From: Ptychodera flava
Taxonomy: Eukaryota > Hemichordata > Enteropneusta > Ptychoderidae
DNA length: 64,000 bases
NCBI RefSeq assembly: GCF_041260155.1
Contig: NC_091944.1
Location: 15,759,272 to 15,823,271 of the forward strand
Direction of reading: 5' to 3'
Positions 43,273-55,500 of this stretch are shown here, piece by piece (position 1 is the first letter of the stretch; each line of letters starts with the position of its first letter). A program made the translations under genes and the position numbers. The notes beneath the pieces were generated by a model. That model was not told the origin of the DNA and made no database searches. It saw nothing but the letters and a program-made list of their open reading frames with translations.

Positions 43273-45220
43273 TGAATGTGAACATCGACAACGGAAAAAG
43301 TCGTGTCGCTATCCTTACAGTCTAGATAGTGCTATAACGCTGCTTATCTCTAGCCAAAGGGTGTCGAAACTGATATCAAATATTCTGTCAGTCAATATTG
43401 TGGTGAAAAAAAGACCTCCTTCCTTTGGTATGATGCCACTTGTTCCGCAGGTTGAGCATGCGTTACTGCTCAGCGGTACAATATCACTTCATGTGTGAAC
43501 AATTGTGTGTATGTGTTGCATCCAAATCTTCGCAATAAAGCTATACAAGGTAAAGATTTCACGCACCATCGCTTTATGTTACAGGTCTTTTGCTTTTAAT
43601 TACACTTTACAAAACGTAACACACTGCCAATGTGACAGGTCGAGAAGATTACAAAAGAAACACGACGGAACGAAGACGGATATTTACTGAGTCCGGCTGT
43701 AGTATTTCAACAAGATGGCTTGCAAGAAGTCACATACACTCGGCTCATGAATATTCATGTAATGTAAGTAGCACACAAAACTGGAACTAGCTGGCAAGAG
43801 AAAAACAAAAACAAACAAAACAAGACTGTTTGAATTTCCATTCATTCGAGACTCCCTCGATGTATATTTCAAGACAACACCACTTATTATTATTATAATA
43901 TCTCGACATTGTTTTCGAGCACGCCCTGTTAATTATACTTTACTTTCTCTCTTGCAGTAAAACAGAAATACTTAAAATTTGAATTTTGACATTCCCATCC
44001 TCTATAGTTTAATATTTTTCTTCACAAAGATTATTGGATATCCTGTATGTTGGTAGTGCGTGACCGCACTCGAAAGCGTGATCATCGTATACCTTATTAC
44101 AGAAAATCGTTCATTGCCAAAATACACCAGCGATATGCCTTAAAATAAAGTGAACATAACGAGAATATAGTACTGACAATGGTGAAATCATTCAAAAATT
44201 CTCCCTCGTGGAGTCAAAGGTTTCTGATACCATTAAGACGCAGAATAAGCTCGTTGTCGTTTGGTAAACATCGTCAAAAACCTGTGAGTGGAGAGTCTAT
44301 GCAAAATTCGAACTTTTACTTCACGCTCAAGCTACCTGCAGATGCGTGCACACTGTTTACGAAGATAACCCTGCGCAGATGAAGTGACATGAAGTCGACA
44401 GGGTTGTAATACATTTGATATTCCTTAACAATCCACTCTCTGGATCTTGGCTTAACCCTTTGAGTGCTGTAATTTTTCCCACCAAAATTTTAGTGCAACG
44501 TTTAATCATTTTTTATGAATTTTCCTGTAATTTTTTGATAATTTTGAAGAAAATGAACATCATATTTCATTGGCTACAGCTTTTTATCAAAAGTTTGGCA
44601 AAAATCTGAAAAAAATTGGCTGGGGTATATTTTGTAAAGGTGACAAAAATTGATTTTGGCGCTCGAAGGATTAACTATACTAATCGTCGATTGCCCAAAT
44701 TGCTGCTTTCTATTACTGCTGATGTTAAGCGGCTCGGAAGGTCCTTACTGATGGGTAGATTTTGATTTTTTGCAGCAAGTTAGGGAGTCTGCTACTTGGC
44801 AATCACTCAATAATGACAACGATATTTAGCCAACAAATAAGTTAAAACCTTCCGAGACGCTGCACATTCAGTTTTACTTGTCTTGAAACATAGTGTTCAG
44901 AGTTCATCCCATTGTAAGGATAGGGGCGCTAACATGACCACTGGGTTATCAATATATGTTTTTGTGTTCCACAGAAAGTGTTTGTCATTCTTAGAAGAGT
45001 CTGGAACATTTTGACAGTATCGAGGTGCTTTTTGTCAAATACAAAATGTATACAGATTCATTCTTACATATATAACGAACCACGGCACGTTAATAAAAAC
45101 ACTGGGGCACTCCGTTAAAATACCGAATGAACTAAAGAAATCAATCCCCTAAGACTTGAATGTTTTTTTAACAAGAATGTTGTGAACTTCTGAAAACATG
45201 CGTACAAGTCAGCGAAAGGT

Positions 45221-45531
45221 TTACTTTCCTTTCCCCTGAATACTGAATGCATTGAGCATGAGCATCTGGTTTTGTGAGTTCTCAGCACTCGACATTGGAA
45301 GTCCCCGACCACGTGGCGGGCGTCTGCTACCTTTCACCGACTTTTTTGCACCTTTGAACGCCATCGATGGCTGTACTGTAGTAGGTTGTTGTTGTTGGCG
45401 TTGTTGACTATCCTGCTTGATTTCTCGTTGATGGCTCGTGGGGTGGACATTGTTTTGAACTTGGGAATTCATCGGTGCGTTGAACACGGGCTCTGCGGGA
45501 TCGGTCTGAGTCATCCGAGATTGTTGGTCAG
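45221..45531 (-). CDS. PIDD1-like: Gene B exon 8: Gln-rich tail
   Basis: 103 residues plus stop. Has QQRQQQQ, an RG-rich patch (RRPPRGRG) and the ending MLNAFSIQGKGK. Unlike gene A's tail except at the extreme end. Confidence 0.85.
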
Positions 45532-45834
45532 CTGAAGGTGGCAAAATAAAACATAATTATTTTATATTTTGGTGTACACATGCAAAGTACTGTGTTTGAT
45601 AGAACAGTTTTTCACATTTCATCATATCTGTAAGCAATTATAAAGCATCTTTCTGATGATTGATACCTCCTTTGCCTGGATAAATATGATGAAGCTCTTA
45701 TCTGTCATGAGATAAAGTGACGAAGACTGAATCGTAAACGGCAATTTTGTTCCATTAAATGGACAGTGTTTTCCACATTGCATGATTTCAATTTCATTAA
45801 CTTTAAAACATGAAAAACACTTCAGCCACTGAGC

Positions 45835-45925
<91 letters not shown>

Positions 45926-48900
45926 GAAAGTTTATGTCGCAGAATATTAAAAAAATTATGGAACGTTGATAAGAGGTAGTTTTGGCCGCCAAATGTTTTT
46001 GCTTCGTTATTTATTTAGAAACAATGATTGGATACAATATGATCAAATTATTCGACATACCTGAAATAGACCTTTGGATAGTTTCTGCTAACTGTTTGTT
46101 CCCAATGTTTTCTAGGGCACTTAAAAGATCGATGAGTAACGCCTTGTTTCCCTTTTGCTTCTTCCATGTCTGTAGTATCTGATGGATCTGTTCGTTCGTG
46201 TTGTCTCTATCTTCATACACGATTCTGTCAACGTCAGTGATTGAGAGCAGTTTACGCCCGAAACGTTTGATGTCGGATGAAAGCAGTTTCTCCTCTATCA
46301 GGTCAATGGCGACGTCGAGAGGATGAGGCGACGATGTCGGAACCTGTGTAAACGAATGAAACTCACTGATATGTTACAGTTTCAAATATGTCGTCTACAA
46401 TTCTTCATTTTCAATAACTGCCTTTAATTACAATTACCTTTAGACATTACTCTATATACATCACCAGTTACAAACGATGCTGTGATCGCTATGAACAATT
46501 AGTGAAAATTCGTGCATTCTGGACACCTCATCGGTATTGCCACCTTTCCTGCTTAAGCTTCATGCCATCTTGAGTACTGAATGCAAGAGAGACTTTAAAA
46601 AAATGCACCTACCATAACTTTCTCTGCTAAGGTAGAATGTGCCTCGGGGATAGAGATTCAGATTCTCAGACATGTACAATATAAAAACTCCTCATCGGCT
46701 CTTTTTTGTGAAAATCGATAATCTTATTTTTCCCACAGAAAAACACAGGGATTGCGGCCATTTTGAATGTCAAATCTCGGTAAACATTTGGTAATTTGTT
46801 TCTCTTGCACCAAACTTTGCACAGTGACCCCGTATTTTAATTCTTGATTTTGAAAGAGAATGTGTGATTGCTTGAGGAAAGTTTGAGCCAAAGCTTGTCT
46901 TTCATTTCCGAGTCGTGAACTATGCTTTTAGAGAAATTACCTCCTCAATCGGGTAATGATTCAAACGGTTGCGTTGGTAATTCCCGCTTACATACATACC
47001 TTGCCCTTCACAGGACACGGTAGTTCGAAGTTTAAAGTACAGTAAACCGATTCATCATCGTCAGTATTCTTAGTCTTCGTAAACTTCACATATCCCTGCA
47101 CGTGATCATCCCCATCGTTGTCGCCGCTCGGGTCAAAGGACACGGTCAACAGGACGAAACACCGGCGTTTAGCGTAGAACGTCAGATACTCTCGGCTGCC
47201 CTTGTCGACCTTGAACTGATCTCCTCCGACATGAAGGTAAACCCTCTCTCCCTCTGGCAGGTCGATATCACAGGAAAACGGAAGAGAAGAATTTCTCCTG
47301 TATTCCTCGTTTTTCATCTCTTCGAGACGGTCTTTGCGCATGTCACTCACAACGCAGTCGACGTAAAGGTTTTTCGGGTTCTCCTTGTTCTGCAGAAGAA
47401 GAAAGTTCACCATTTTACAGTTTTTTCTCGCCATTCCGGTGGCCTTCCGAGTGGTCTTTTCGACGTCAATTCCAGCATCGGCAAGAGCAACAACGAAGCG
47501 AGTACAACCCCTGTTGAAACAAAGAAAATAGGTGGAACACTTTAAGTTGTATATTTCGATTAGTCCACATGTTGGAAAAGAGTCGCTGAATCTTGATGAT
47601 ACAGAGTGAAATCTCGAAGGATAGTTCCCAAGAAAGCCATATGTACATAAAATCTCTCTCGTCTTGGTCCCATTTTCACGTTCATCGTGAATTAGCAAGT
47701 ACCATTTCCATGAAAGACTTGCAATTAAGACTCTAAATGAATTGCCAAATTGAAATCATAATCGAAAAAGTGAAAGCCCGATCACAAGATCCCGATAATA
47801 CCCATTATCCTCTGGCATGTACTTCCGCTGCCAGGCAATACCAGGTTCTCAAAAACATTATCTCTATAGATAGTGAATCGGTCATCTGAACTATGTACCA
47901 GGCAAGAGACCTGAGCAAAGCAAGTGAGTGATCAGACAACTTGAGTCTTGCAGGGCTTTGACCGAAATCAATAGGTATTATATTATCTCATCAAATGGTG
48001 TGATAGCTTAAGGTAGTATTCGCCTCGAAAGTGAAAGACTTAAACTTTTGCTCTAACTTTCCTGAATGAAACTTTAAACCACTCTCTTACAAATCAACAA
48101 TAAAAATCGGGGGTCACCGTGCAAAGTTTGGTACTAGAGAAACAGATTATCCAACATTTTGCGATATTTGAAACTCAAAATGGCCGCCATTCCTGTGTTA
48201 ACTCTATGGGGGATTAAATTTTAGATTTTCGAAAAACTAAGCCGTTGAAAGTTTTTCTTTCTCCAAGAGCTTTAAAATGAGCCCCCACAAGTGGTAGATA
48301 AGAAAAGAATTGTAGAAATTTGAGAGTCCGATTCTCTGTCCCCGAGGCGCGTTCTACCTTAAACGCTCTAACGCTAACCTTGCTAACTTGGTTGTAAAGG
48401 TGAGGCACTTTTCTTTACATTGAATATCAGAAACTTCATCCGTGACGTCATGCCAACGATCATCCCCACCATCTTTTAGGAGTAGTAAGCTTTCTGTCTC
48501 GCACAAGTTCGATTGCAGAGGGCCACAGCTTGGCAAAGAGAGTTCAAAGGCCACTGGTTTGGAGATGTCAGCGTCTGACTGTAATTCGAGAACTGTTCCC
48601 AAGGCGAACACGTCGCCACCATTTTCTTCGACCAGTTCTCGAGCGCGTACGGAGATGTTCTCGTCGACATTCATAAGCTGAGCGATTGTAGGAAGTTGAA
48701 AGTGCGATATGTAAAAGGAGTGAGAAATATAAATTTAGAAAAAGTATCATGAGTTATGAAGTTTGATAGTTTCTGAACAGAAAGATAGGTGACTTCACTG
48801 TCGTGGTAACTTAGAAGACGTTTCGTAGGCCGAAGACTTTTATTGCCGACCACACTCGATTTCCAACACCAAGTCCGAATCATCCTGACACTGTCCACAT

Positions 48901-51900
48901 AGAACTGCCAATCCATCATTATGGTCAAGAGAATTCCAACAAATGTCGATTATTATCTTCATTTTATCGACATTAATATTTCTAAGTAGAACTTTAATCT
49001 AAAACTCAAATTCTCAATGTTCCAATGGAAAAATTCATACACGGCGTCCTCTTGGAGGTCATAGCTACAGGCTTTACAACGGTGGATATTTTAGCCCCTG
49101 TTTTCGGACATAATTTTGCACTTTGAAGTATTACAAATATATTTGATGAAGTGTACTCTTAAATTGTACCACACGATATGCCGTGAACTGATCGTTACCT
49201 GAGCTGTAATTTTCGCGCGTTTTCTGTCCTCGTCGTCCATTCCAGCTGTGTCAATCTCGACGTCCCCGTTCTTGCACGAAACGACTAGATCGTCTCCGTT
49301 TGTCAGCTGAAAGGAATACTGTTTTGGTTTTGACACGAGCGTTACCACCGACGATTTTGGAATCTCTGCTTTGATGATATTACCCTCCTGCAAAGAGACA
49401 AAAGTTGTGATATGTAAAACTAAAATATGACTGTGCAATCTTAATTGGCGTCTTTATGGAAGCAATACAAATGTCTAGAAAATGTGCAACGCCACTTTCG
49501 ACCATCATGCATTGCCCATCCGTCAATGGTGTTGCATTATGTAAGACAAATATGTTGGTTTAGTGGGCGCCATGCGTCACAATCGACGTCTTAGACATGA
49601 TAACTTGGTTCTCTGGTTGCTGATAGCTTTTGAATCATGGCGCCATTTTACTCTTCGTTTTTGATAATTCGTAGTTCAGAACTATCCTCCCCTTTGGTTC
49701 TGTTTATCATCATTTTATAACGCCTGGAATGAATAATTCAATGTTATAAAAGGGGCATTTATTTAAGTAATGCATCTGTATGCCAAATATGTTGCCTGTT
49801 GCGAGACTGTGTTTAAAATCGGGCCATGCAATTTCTTATCTCAATCAAAGTTCCAGGGTGACAGTATGTACACTTCCAAAAATATTCTGGACTTGCTCGC
49901 TTTGCACATGTCAATGTTTTCTAATCATTTTAATAACACATTTTGTTTCCGGTTTTGGCCATCGCTCGCAAGGTCTAACGGCTCATCTGCCACTTTCCCT
50001 GAATATAACTGGGGACGTTTTCATCTCTTACAACGTAACTATGATTACGTAACAGGTATTGAACCAATAGCGCTCCTTACAAACATGACAGCTTTCGACA
50101 AGTTTACTCGTGCGCTACAGACTCTTTTAATCAAATTTTCAATATTACCTTCCAACTTTTCAGCCCTACAGAGTTGCCATTGCTGTCGGTCGACCTAACT
50201 ACTGTATCGCGCGTCCTGTCATGAGACCTCCGTGACCCTTGACCTGATCTCATGGAAACAACAGGTGGTCGCTCGAAGCACCCCGTTTCGATACCAATTT
50301 TGTAGCTCTCAGTCTCAGCACTTTCTCCGTCGGACGGCCGCAGGGATTCTGGAGTATGTTGGAGAATCTCGGTAGAAATTTTACACGGTTTTATGACTGA
50401 ATTCGGTGCAATTTCGCATTTCATCTCGTCCGATACATCGATCACTTGTTTCTAAAGGATGGGAGACGAGAACATTCAATATTAGGTGAAGATGTAAACT
50501 TACTCATCGAAACGCTAGTGAACTTAGAAAATCGGTCATAATCAGAAATGTTATTTTTTGACAATGTGGATTTCTTACTGTTCTTTAAGAAAGATTGCAG
50601 TCGCTCTTAACAAACAAAATAAAACTGCCAATTAAGATTGCCTTATGGCTGGCTGCATATTATTGCCTACTGAACCTGTAATGGTATGGCGGTTATAATA
50701 CCCTTGGCATTGCCTAAATATGCATGTATACATGAAATAACGTTTTATCGCGACATTGAGTTTGTGAGCCTGCAACTGTTTCATGACATAAGTTTTTCCC
50801 TGGGGGTTGTTCTCTATATTTAAATCTAACATTTGTAAAAAGGAGAAGAAGGTAATTTAATGATGCGGTACGCAACAAAGCCTTGTATGTCAAGCATCAT
50901 GCACATGCTTGCCCTCAGTGTCAATCTGGTTAATGTTGGTCTACACTGACACCATAGCCCTGCCTGCACATCTGTATCTTCCTGGCATTGCACGCCCTCC
51001 AGCTGGAAATACACTAAAACTTCACGCAGATTTACACTGAAACAAGTATACCGAACAATTTACCCGTTCGTCTGGGTGTATCTGTGTCGTGTGTTTTTCT
51101 CCCTTCCTTAAAAACTGCACGTAATGGTGAAAACAGCTTTCACCACGTCGAGAATTGTAAGCCTTTCCACCGTATGGTAAGGACCTATTGCAGGAGTCCT
51201 CGGCATCTTCTGTATCCTTTTCCTCACCTGTCGAATATGAATAGAATCATATATTGGTAAACATGTAGAAACCGATCAACGCTGCTAGGCGTTTTCATTG
51301 TGACACAGCCATAAATCTGAAATCTGACAAAAAACTAAACAGGTACTGCACAATTAGGGAGATCACCTGGATTACGTCATGCTCCAAAAATTGCACTTTG
51401 AGTCATACTTTGCATTAGGGTGTCTCAGCAAGAGACAAGAAAAAACGTGTCCTCTTACGCGAAGTCACTGGATTGACGTCATGGCAACAATGACGCAAAG
51501 GTAACACAAATCACAAAAAAGCGATCAATAATCGAGAGCGTTGAAACAGAGTCAAAATGTCGCTAACCTGTATTGTCTGTCAAAAATAGCATTTCTGATT
51601 ATATCCGATTATCTATATTCATTGGCGTTTCGTGTCAGACAAAACAGTTGTAGGCTCACAAACTCAATGTCGCGATTGTTCTTCCACAATCTATTTGGCG
51701 CGCAAATATTTATATGCGCTCTAGTTTTGAAGTGACATTCGCTGGAATAGTTTCATCAAGCATACTCACTCTGTCGTCTGTTGTTGTTATCACGTGACCC
51801 AAATAAACTGTGTTGATCTGATGGATAATGTCTGCTTTGATATTTCCTAATAGCGTCAACACCCTCAAGGCAGACGGCGAGGGGAGGGTCTTGCAGAGGG

Positions 51901-52507
51901 TTACCATCCAGCTTCAAGCTTTGCAGATTTGCTAAGGACTCCGCAAAGGTGTTTGGGAGTCTGCGCAGGCTGTTGTTTCTTGCGTCCAGAAACTTGAGAT
52001 TTTCTTGTCGACAGATGTCGTCTGGTAAACTAGAAATCTCGTTGTTACTGATATTTAACTCTTTCAGCTCGGACAAAACCGACATGTTGTCTTGGAGTTT
52101 CTTCAATTTATTCGAGCACATGTGAATGTGGCACAGTTTTGTAAGTGCTGGATCACAAAGTTGGGGAGGAAATTCTATGAACTCGTTCCACCCGAGATAC
52201 AATTTTGTGAGTTTTTCAACTTGACGATTGATTTCGGCAATTCCTTCAATTGATTGCCAGTAAGGTCAAGGTAACATAAAGCGGGCAGGTCACAGATTGC
52301 CTTCGGAAACACTGTAAATTTGTTGTTGCACAGTTTCAGTGTTTCTAAAACCGTCATGTGGGCTATCTCTGCCGGTATCTGAGTGAGATTGTTCTTGTTC
52401 ATATTTAAACCACACAGTTTACTTTTACTGAGGACACGTAACGGAATAAATTTATAGCCTTTGTGGCTGTAGTCAAGTTCTGTCTCCTCTTCGTCTCTGC
52501 CTGCCAT
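45221..52507 (-). CDS. PIDD1-like: PIDD1-like gene B: LRR-ZU5-UPA-death domain, 8 exons, one frame break
   Basis: Same architecture as gene A. Exons: 52507-51770, 51227-51064, 50451-50149, 49387-49199, 48677-48379, 47510-47000, 46343-46061, 45531-45221 (738, 164, 303, 189, 299, 511, 283, 311 bases; gene A has 739, 164, 306, 186, 317, 505, 289, 377). All phases match gene A except inside exon 1. There the LRR frame (MAGRDEEETELDYSHKGYKF ... LPKSIVKLK) continues one base out (KLTKLYLGWNEFIEFP) at an A5 run near 52213-52217. With that base restored the protein would be about 932 residues. It could be a sequencing error, a real allele or a young pseudogene; no other lesion was seen. Confidence 0.88.
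45837..45919. repeat. (CT)n microsatellite in gene B intron 7
   Basis: 83 bases. Paralogous to 61371-61436 in gene C and to 17777-17853 in TRPC intron 7. Confidence 0.97.
46061..46343 (-). CDS. PIDD1-like: Gene B exon 7: death domain
   Basis: VPTSSPHPLDVAIDLIEEKL, IKRFGRKLLSITDVDRIVYE, NTNEQIHQILQTWKKQKGNK, LIDLLSALENIGNKQLAETI. Donor gtatgt. 283 bases, as in gene C. Confidence 0.93.
46631..46923 (-). mobile_element. MITE copy 7 (TTAA family), reverse orientation
   Basis: ctaaggtagaatgtgcctcg ... gcggccattttgaatgtcaa ... catttccgagtcgtgaac. In gene B intron 6. Confidence 0.8.
47000..47510 (-). CDS. PIDD1-like: Gene B exon 6: UPA domain
   Basis: 171 codons: RGCTRFVVALADAGIDVEK, ATGMARKNCKMVNFLLLQNK, DIDLPEGERVYLHVGGDQFK, REYLTFYAKRRCF, ending LPCPVKGK. 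Confidence 0.92.
48012..48358 (+). mobile_element. MITE copy 8, intact-looking, 20 bases from a splice donor
   Basis: TTAA at 48008-48011 and 48359-48362. Ends ggtagtattcgcctcg and cccgaggcgcgttctacc. 347 bp. In gene B intron 5. Confidence 0.92.
48379..48677 (-). CDS. PIDD1-like: Gene B exon 5: ZU5-like region, third part
   Basis: LMNVDENISVRARELVEENG ... GTVLELQSDADISKPVAFEL. Ends in phase 2 at a non-consensus donor, gttagc, with a MITE beginning 20 bases further into the intron. Confidence 0.88.
48678..49198 (-). other. gene B intron 4, nothing recognised
   Basis: 521 bases. Like gene B introns 1-3 (51228-51769, 50452-51063, 49388-50148), no repeat or coding remnant was seen. Confidence 0.5.
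49199..49387 (-). CDS. PIDD1-like: Gene B exon 4: ZU5-like region, second part
   Basis: 63 codons: EGNIIKAEIPKSSVVTLVSK, QYSFQLTNGDDLVVSCKNGD, KRAKITAQ. Confidence 0.9.
50149..50451 (-). CDS. PIDD1-like: Gene B exon 3: ZU5-like region, first part
   Basis: 101 codons: KQVIDVSDEMKCEIAPNSVI ... VGLKSWK. Aligns end to end with gene A exon 3. Confidence 0.88.
51064..51227 (-). CDS. PIDD1-like: Gene B exon 2: linker
   Basis: 164 bases, exactly as in gene A: SEEKDTEDAEDSCNRSLPYG ... TTQIHPDER. Acceptor gaatatgaatcgacag-type, donor gtaaat. Sequence little conserved, length and phase fully conserved. Confidence 0.8.
51770..52507 (-). CDS. PIDD1-like: Gene B exon 1: LRRs, contains a -1 frame break
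   Basis: LRRs like gene A (LPKSIVKLK / LYLGWNEFIEFPPQLC versus LPDSICKLK / IWLGWNRFEEFPLQLC), with the cap GNPLQDPPLAVCLEGVDAIRKY. One base shorter than gene A. The frame changes between the two quoted parts. Confidence 0.85.
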
Positions 52508-55500
52508 CTTGTTAGCTCAGCCTGAAACACAAACGGCGAAAAAGCTAAAATTGCGAGCACGCAAATAACGTCCATGAAATCTCGATGAAAGCCACGGAAA
52601 TATTAAAGTCTTCCTTTATTATGTATGGACACGGAAATCTACGTCCTATTCCATCTTTCCATGACAAAAATATGGTTTCCTTTTGACAACCTTGAACACA
52701 AACGATGCATTTGTATTTTTAGATTTTGATTTGCTGTCGGAGAAAGTACAGATTTCCTCCGAGGGTTAGAAGCTAATCTTTCAAGATGTCTTCCACTATA
52801 AGCATCATTATTCTTTTAAAAGTTACTTAAGAATTAATGTGTAGTATTTCTGGTGATGAAAGTGCGTGCATGAAATAAATTTGTTGAGTTTTACTGTCAA
52901 ACGTTTCATAAACGTTAAAATCTCTTTATATGTTTACAGATTTTGGTCTATATTATGGCCTGGTTGTGGTAGCTTTATTCTGGTTCACTGTGCACAAGAC
53001 GGACTTGAGACATGATAGCCGGGGTCTCTGTCTCGATAACATTAGACTTAGTATACCTGGGTTTCGAACGAATTCATTTAGTGTTCGGGGGTTCCAGTGT
53101 CAAGCTAGCATGTATGCTAGTTTGGCTCGTACTATATACATTCTTTATTTATTGTATAAGTCAATCAGTATCTGATGGTCAATCACCAGTACAATGCAAA
53201 ATCCACAGATACGTACAAAATATATATTTACTGGTTCCAGTTCTCGGACTCCCTATTTGCCCTCCCCTAAGACGTACCACATGCGTTTCAGAGGTATGAA
53301 TGATGTAAGGAAATTTCCCGTATTCTATAAATAGGCATTATATAACTTGAGGTGGAACTATCCCCGGCGGCGGGTCACAACCGCAGTTTAAATTTTAACT
53401 ATTGAACTTCCTGTGGTATTAAGAGGAGATTTATAAGTTTTATAATAATGTAAGATTGTTTGTAACCTCATGGAGACATGATTATTTACTTTAATTTTTT
53501 GCGCAGTCAGTGAACTTGTGCACTATATATTGGACACACAGATGACAGATAAACCTGGAAGTCAGGAAGAGCAAGCCGTGCGCCATTGTCTATAAAAGCA
53601 TATATCTTACAATTTTTTCTTCCATGTCGCTACCTAAAGCACACAGCGAAATGTTAGACGAATTTTTCTTGTTGCAATTTTCTTCAAAGGCATGACAAAG
53701 TGGACCGTATTTGCTCGTTAGCAATTTCTTGACGGACGCAAAGTCAATTTGTTCAAGTATCAGCGGGTTGGAAACAGGCGGGCAGGCAATTTCCCTTATT
53801 AGGGGGCGGGAAAATTTCACTCTCTCGCTCAGCGGACAAATTGAAAATGCCCAATGGGCCCACATAAATTTAGATTAGGTTGTTTTTGAGAGTTTGCCGA
53901 TGTTGCCGATGGAAACAGGGAAACAATGGGAAAGAGAGTGAAGTTGGGAGTTTGCAGTTTGAGGAGCGGGAGCGGGAAAATTTCCTGATAGGGAAGTGGG
54001 AAGGGTGAAAACTATAAAGCGGGTGGGGAAATGTTAAAAAATTATGCAGAAGGCAGTTAATTACAGTTATTTTCCCCTCCAAATTTTCATTTAGTTCAAA
54101 GTACGTTTGAATAGCACGCACGTTTGGATATACAACACTTCTGATTTTAAAATCGGTTGGTGGGTTTTCCCTGGTTCTAAGTGTACAACAAAGATGGTGT
54201 TATGGATTTTCTTTTTCAATAGCCGAAATTATAAGTTAACATCACCGCTAAAATAATGATGAAAAGTTTGTTATGATAACTCTTGTGTTTGAAAAGTTCT
54301 GGTAGACACGCTGCACTGCTGTCTGCATCTTAAATGCTGTCCTAAGGCTAGGCCCTATATGAAACCATCACGGGTCTCGGAGCATTGGAATGAAGCGGGT
54401 ATTGTGCACGTGTTTGACAATTCTTCCCAAAATTTTCTCTTTATACCAAGCAATTCCTTAAAAAAACACAGTGCATTGTTTCATGGAATGTTGCTGTTGT
54501 TAAACAAATTCTGGTCCGGACCAAATTCAGTTTTCAAGTGTAGCATTAAACATCACGCGCGCAAACTGTGTTGAGATGATGAACAGTAGCTAGGCATTTT
54601 GACACAATTTTGGGAGTATAATACAAAAGAAAATGACAGAAAAAGACATTCAAAGTTTCAAAATTTCGTTTGATTAATAGTTCACAATGTAGATACCACA
54701 GAATTACTGCATTGCTATCATCTTGACCGTATTTACCTGCATTGAGAATAATTTTCCGATATTCTCGTTGTTTACTCAAAAGGGAGACATTTTCGAGTGC
54801 AGTACGACTGTTTGCATTGAATTCCAGACATTCAAGCTAGCAGTGGGGAACATAGACTATAATAATATCCACTTTGTACATGCATCTGTTGCCCGGTGGT
54901 TTTGTTTGAACAGTGTTCAATTACGCATTATATCCCTTGATAGACATACGTGTTTTCAAACCTACATTGTGTTGATAATGCGACAAAAGTTACGCCGGCG
55001 CCACAGAAATATTGCAAATAGTTTGCTAAATCTAGGTAACAAATTTACTGACATAAACAAAATGCATGTCGTGCAATTAGGGTACCGAATCTCTCTGAAC
55101 AACATATTTTGCCTTCGTGTTTGCAAGAAATATGTCAAAACGATGCTTGGTGGCCATTTTTCAATGATATCAAAACGTTTATCAGATATGTGTATCTAGA
55201 ATTCACTGTTTTGTAACAAACCAAGATGCTAAATCATAACAAGAAACGGAATTGAGAACAGTTAGATAATCTCCAGTCCTGAATCAGTAGTTTGTCTGCA
55301 TTACCTGTTAAATTATCTGCCAAGTTTCCTGTAGATAGGATCTTCACTCTCTTGGGACAAAGCCTGGTTCGAGTAACAGAACGGCTTGGGTGATACAGCC
55401 CTGTCGCGTGCACTGATGTGGTCCGCTGCTGCGTTCCGGCACACTGCTGTCGATAGTCTTATCTGGAATTCTTTTTTTCCGTCTGGTCCAGGTACGTTTT

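Larger units (their letters stand above)
40390..45220. repeat. 3' flank of gene B, duplicated copy 1
   Basis: Collinear with 57410-60607: shared stretches include gacaatgaaattttcccatgg (41120/57863), gtgaacatcgacaacg (43277/58786) and gtggagtcaaaggtttctg (44208/59617). Longer than copy 2 by about 0.6 kb at 41475-42140 and by the 612-bp foldback. Confidence 0.9.

Noticed and set aside
43013-43498. 161-codon ORF over the foldback element
   Set aside because: By-product of the GATTCTCACC repeats; no start or splice support and absent from copy 2.
53590-53865. 91-codon minus-strand ORF (EQIDFASVKKLLTSKYGPLC)
   Set aside because: Looks somewhat protein-like but matches no family I can name and has no partner exons. 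Could be an old mobile-element scrap.
54723-55199. 158-codon plus-strand ORF
   Set aside because: No domain, low-complexity composition, no splice or start support.
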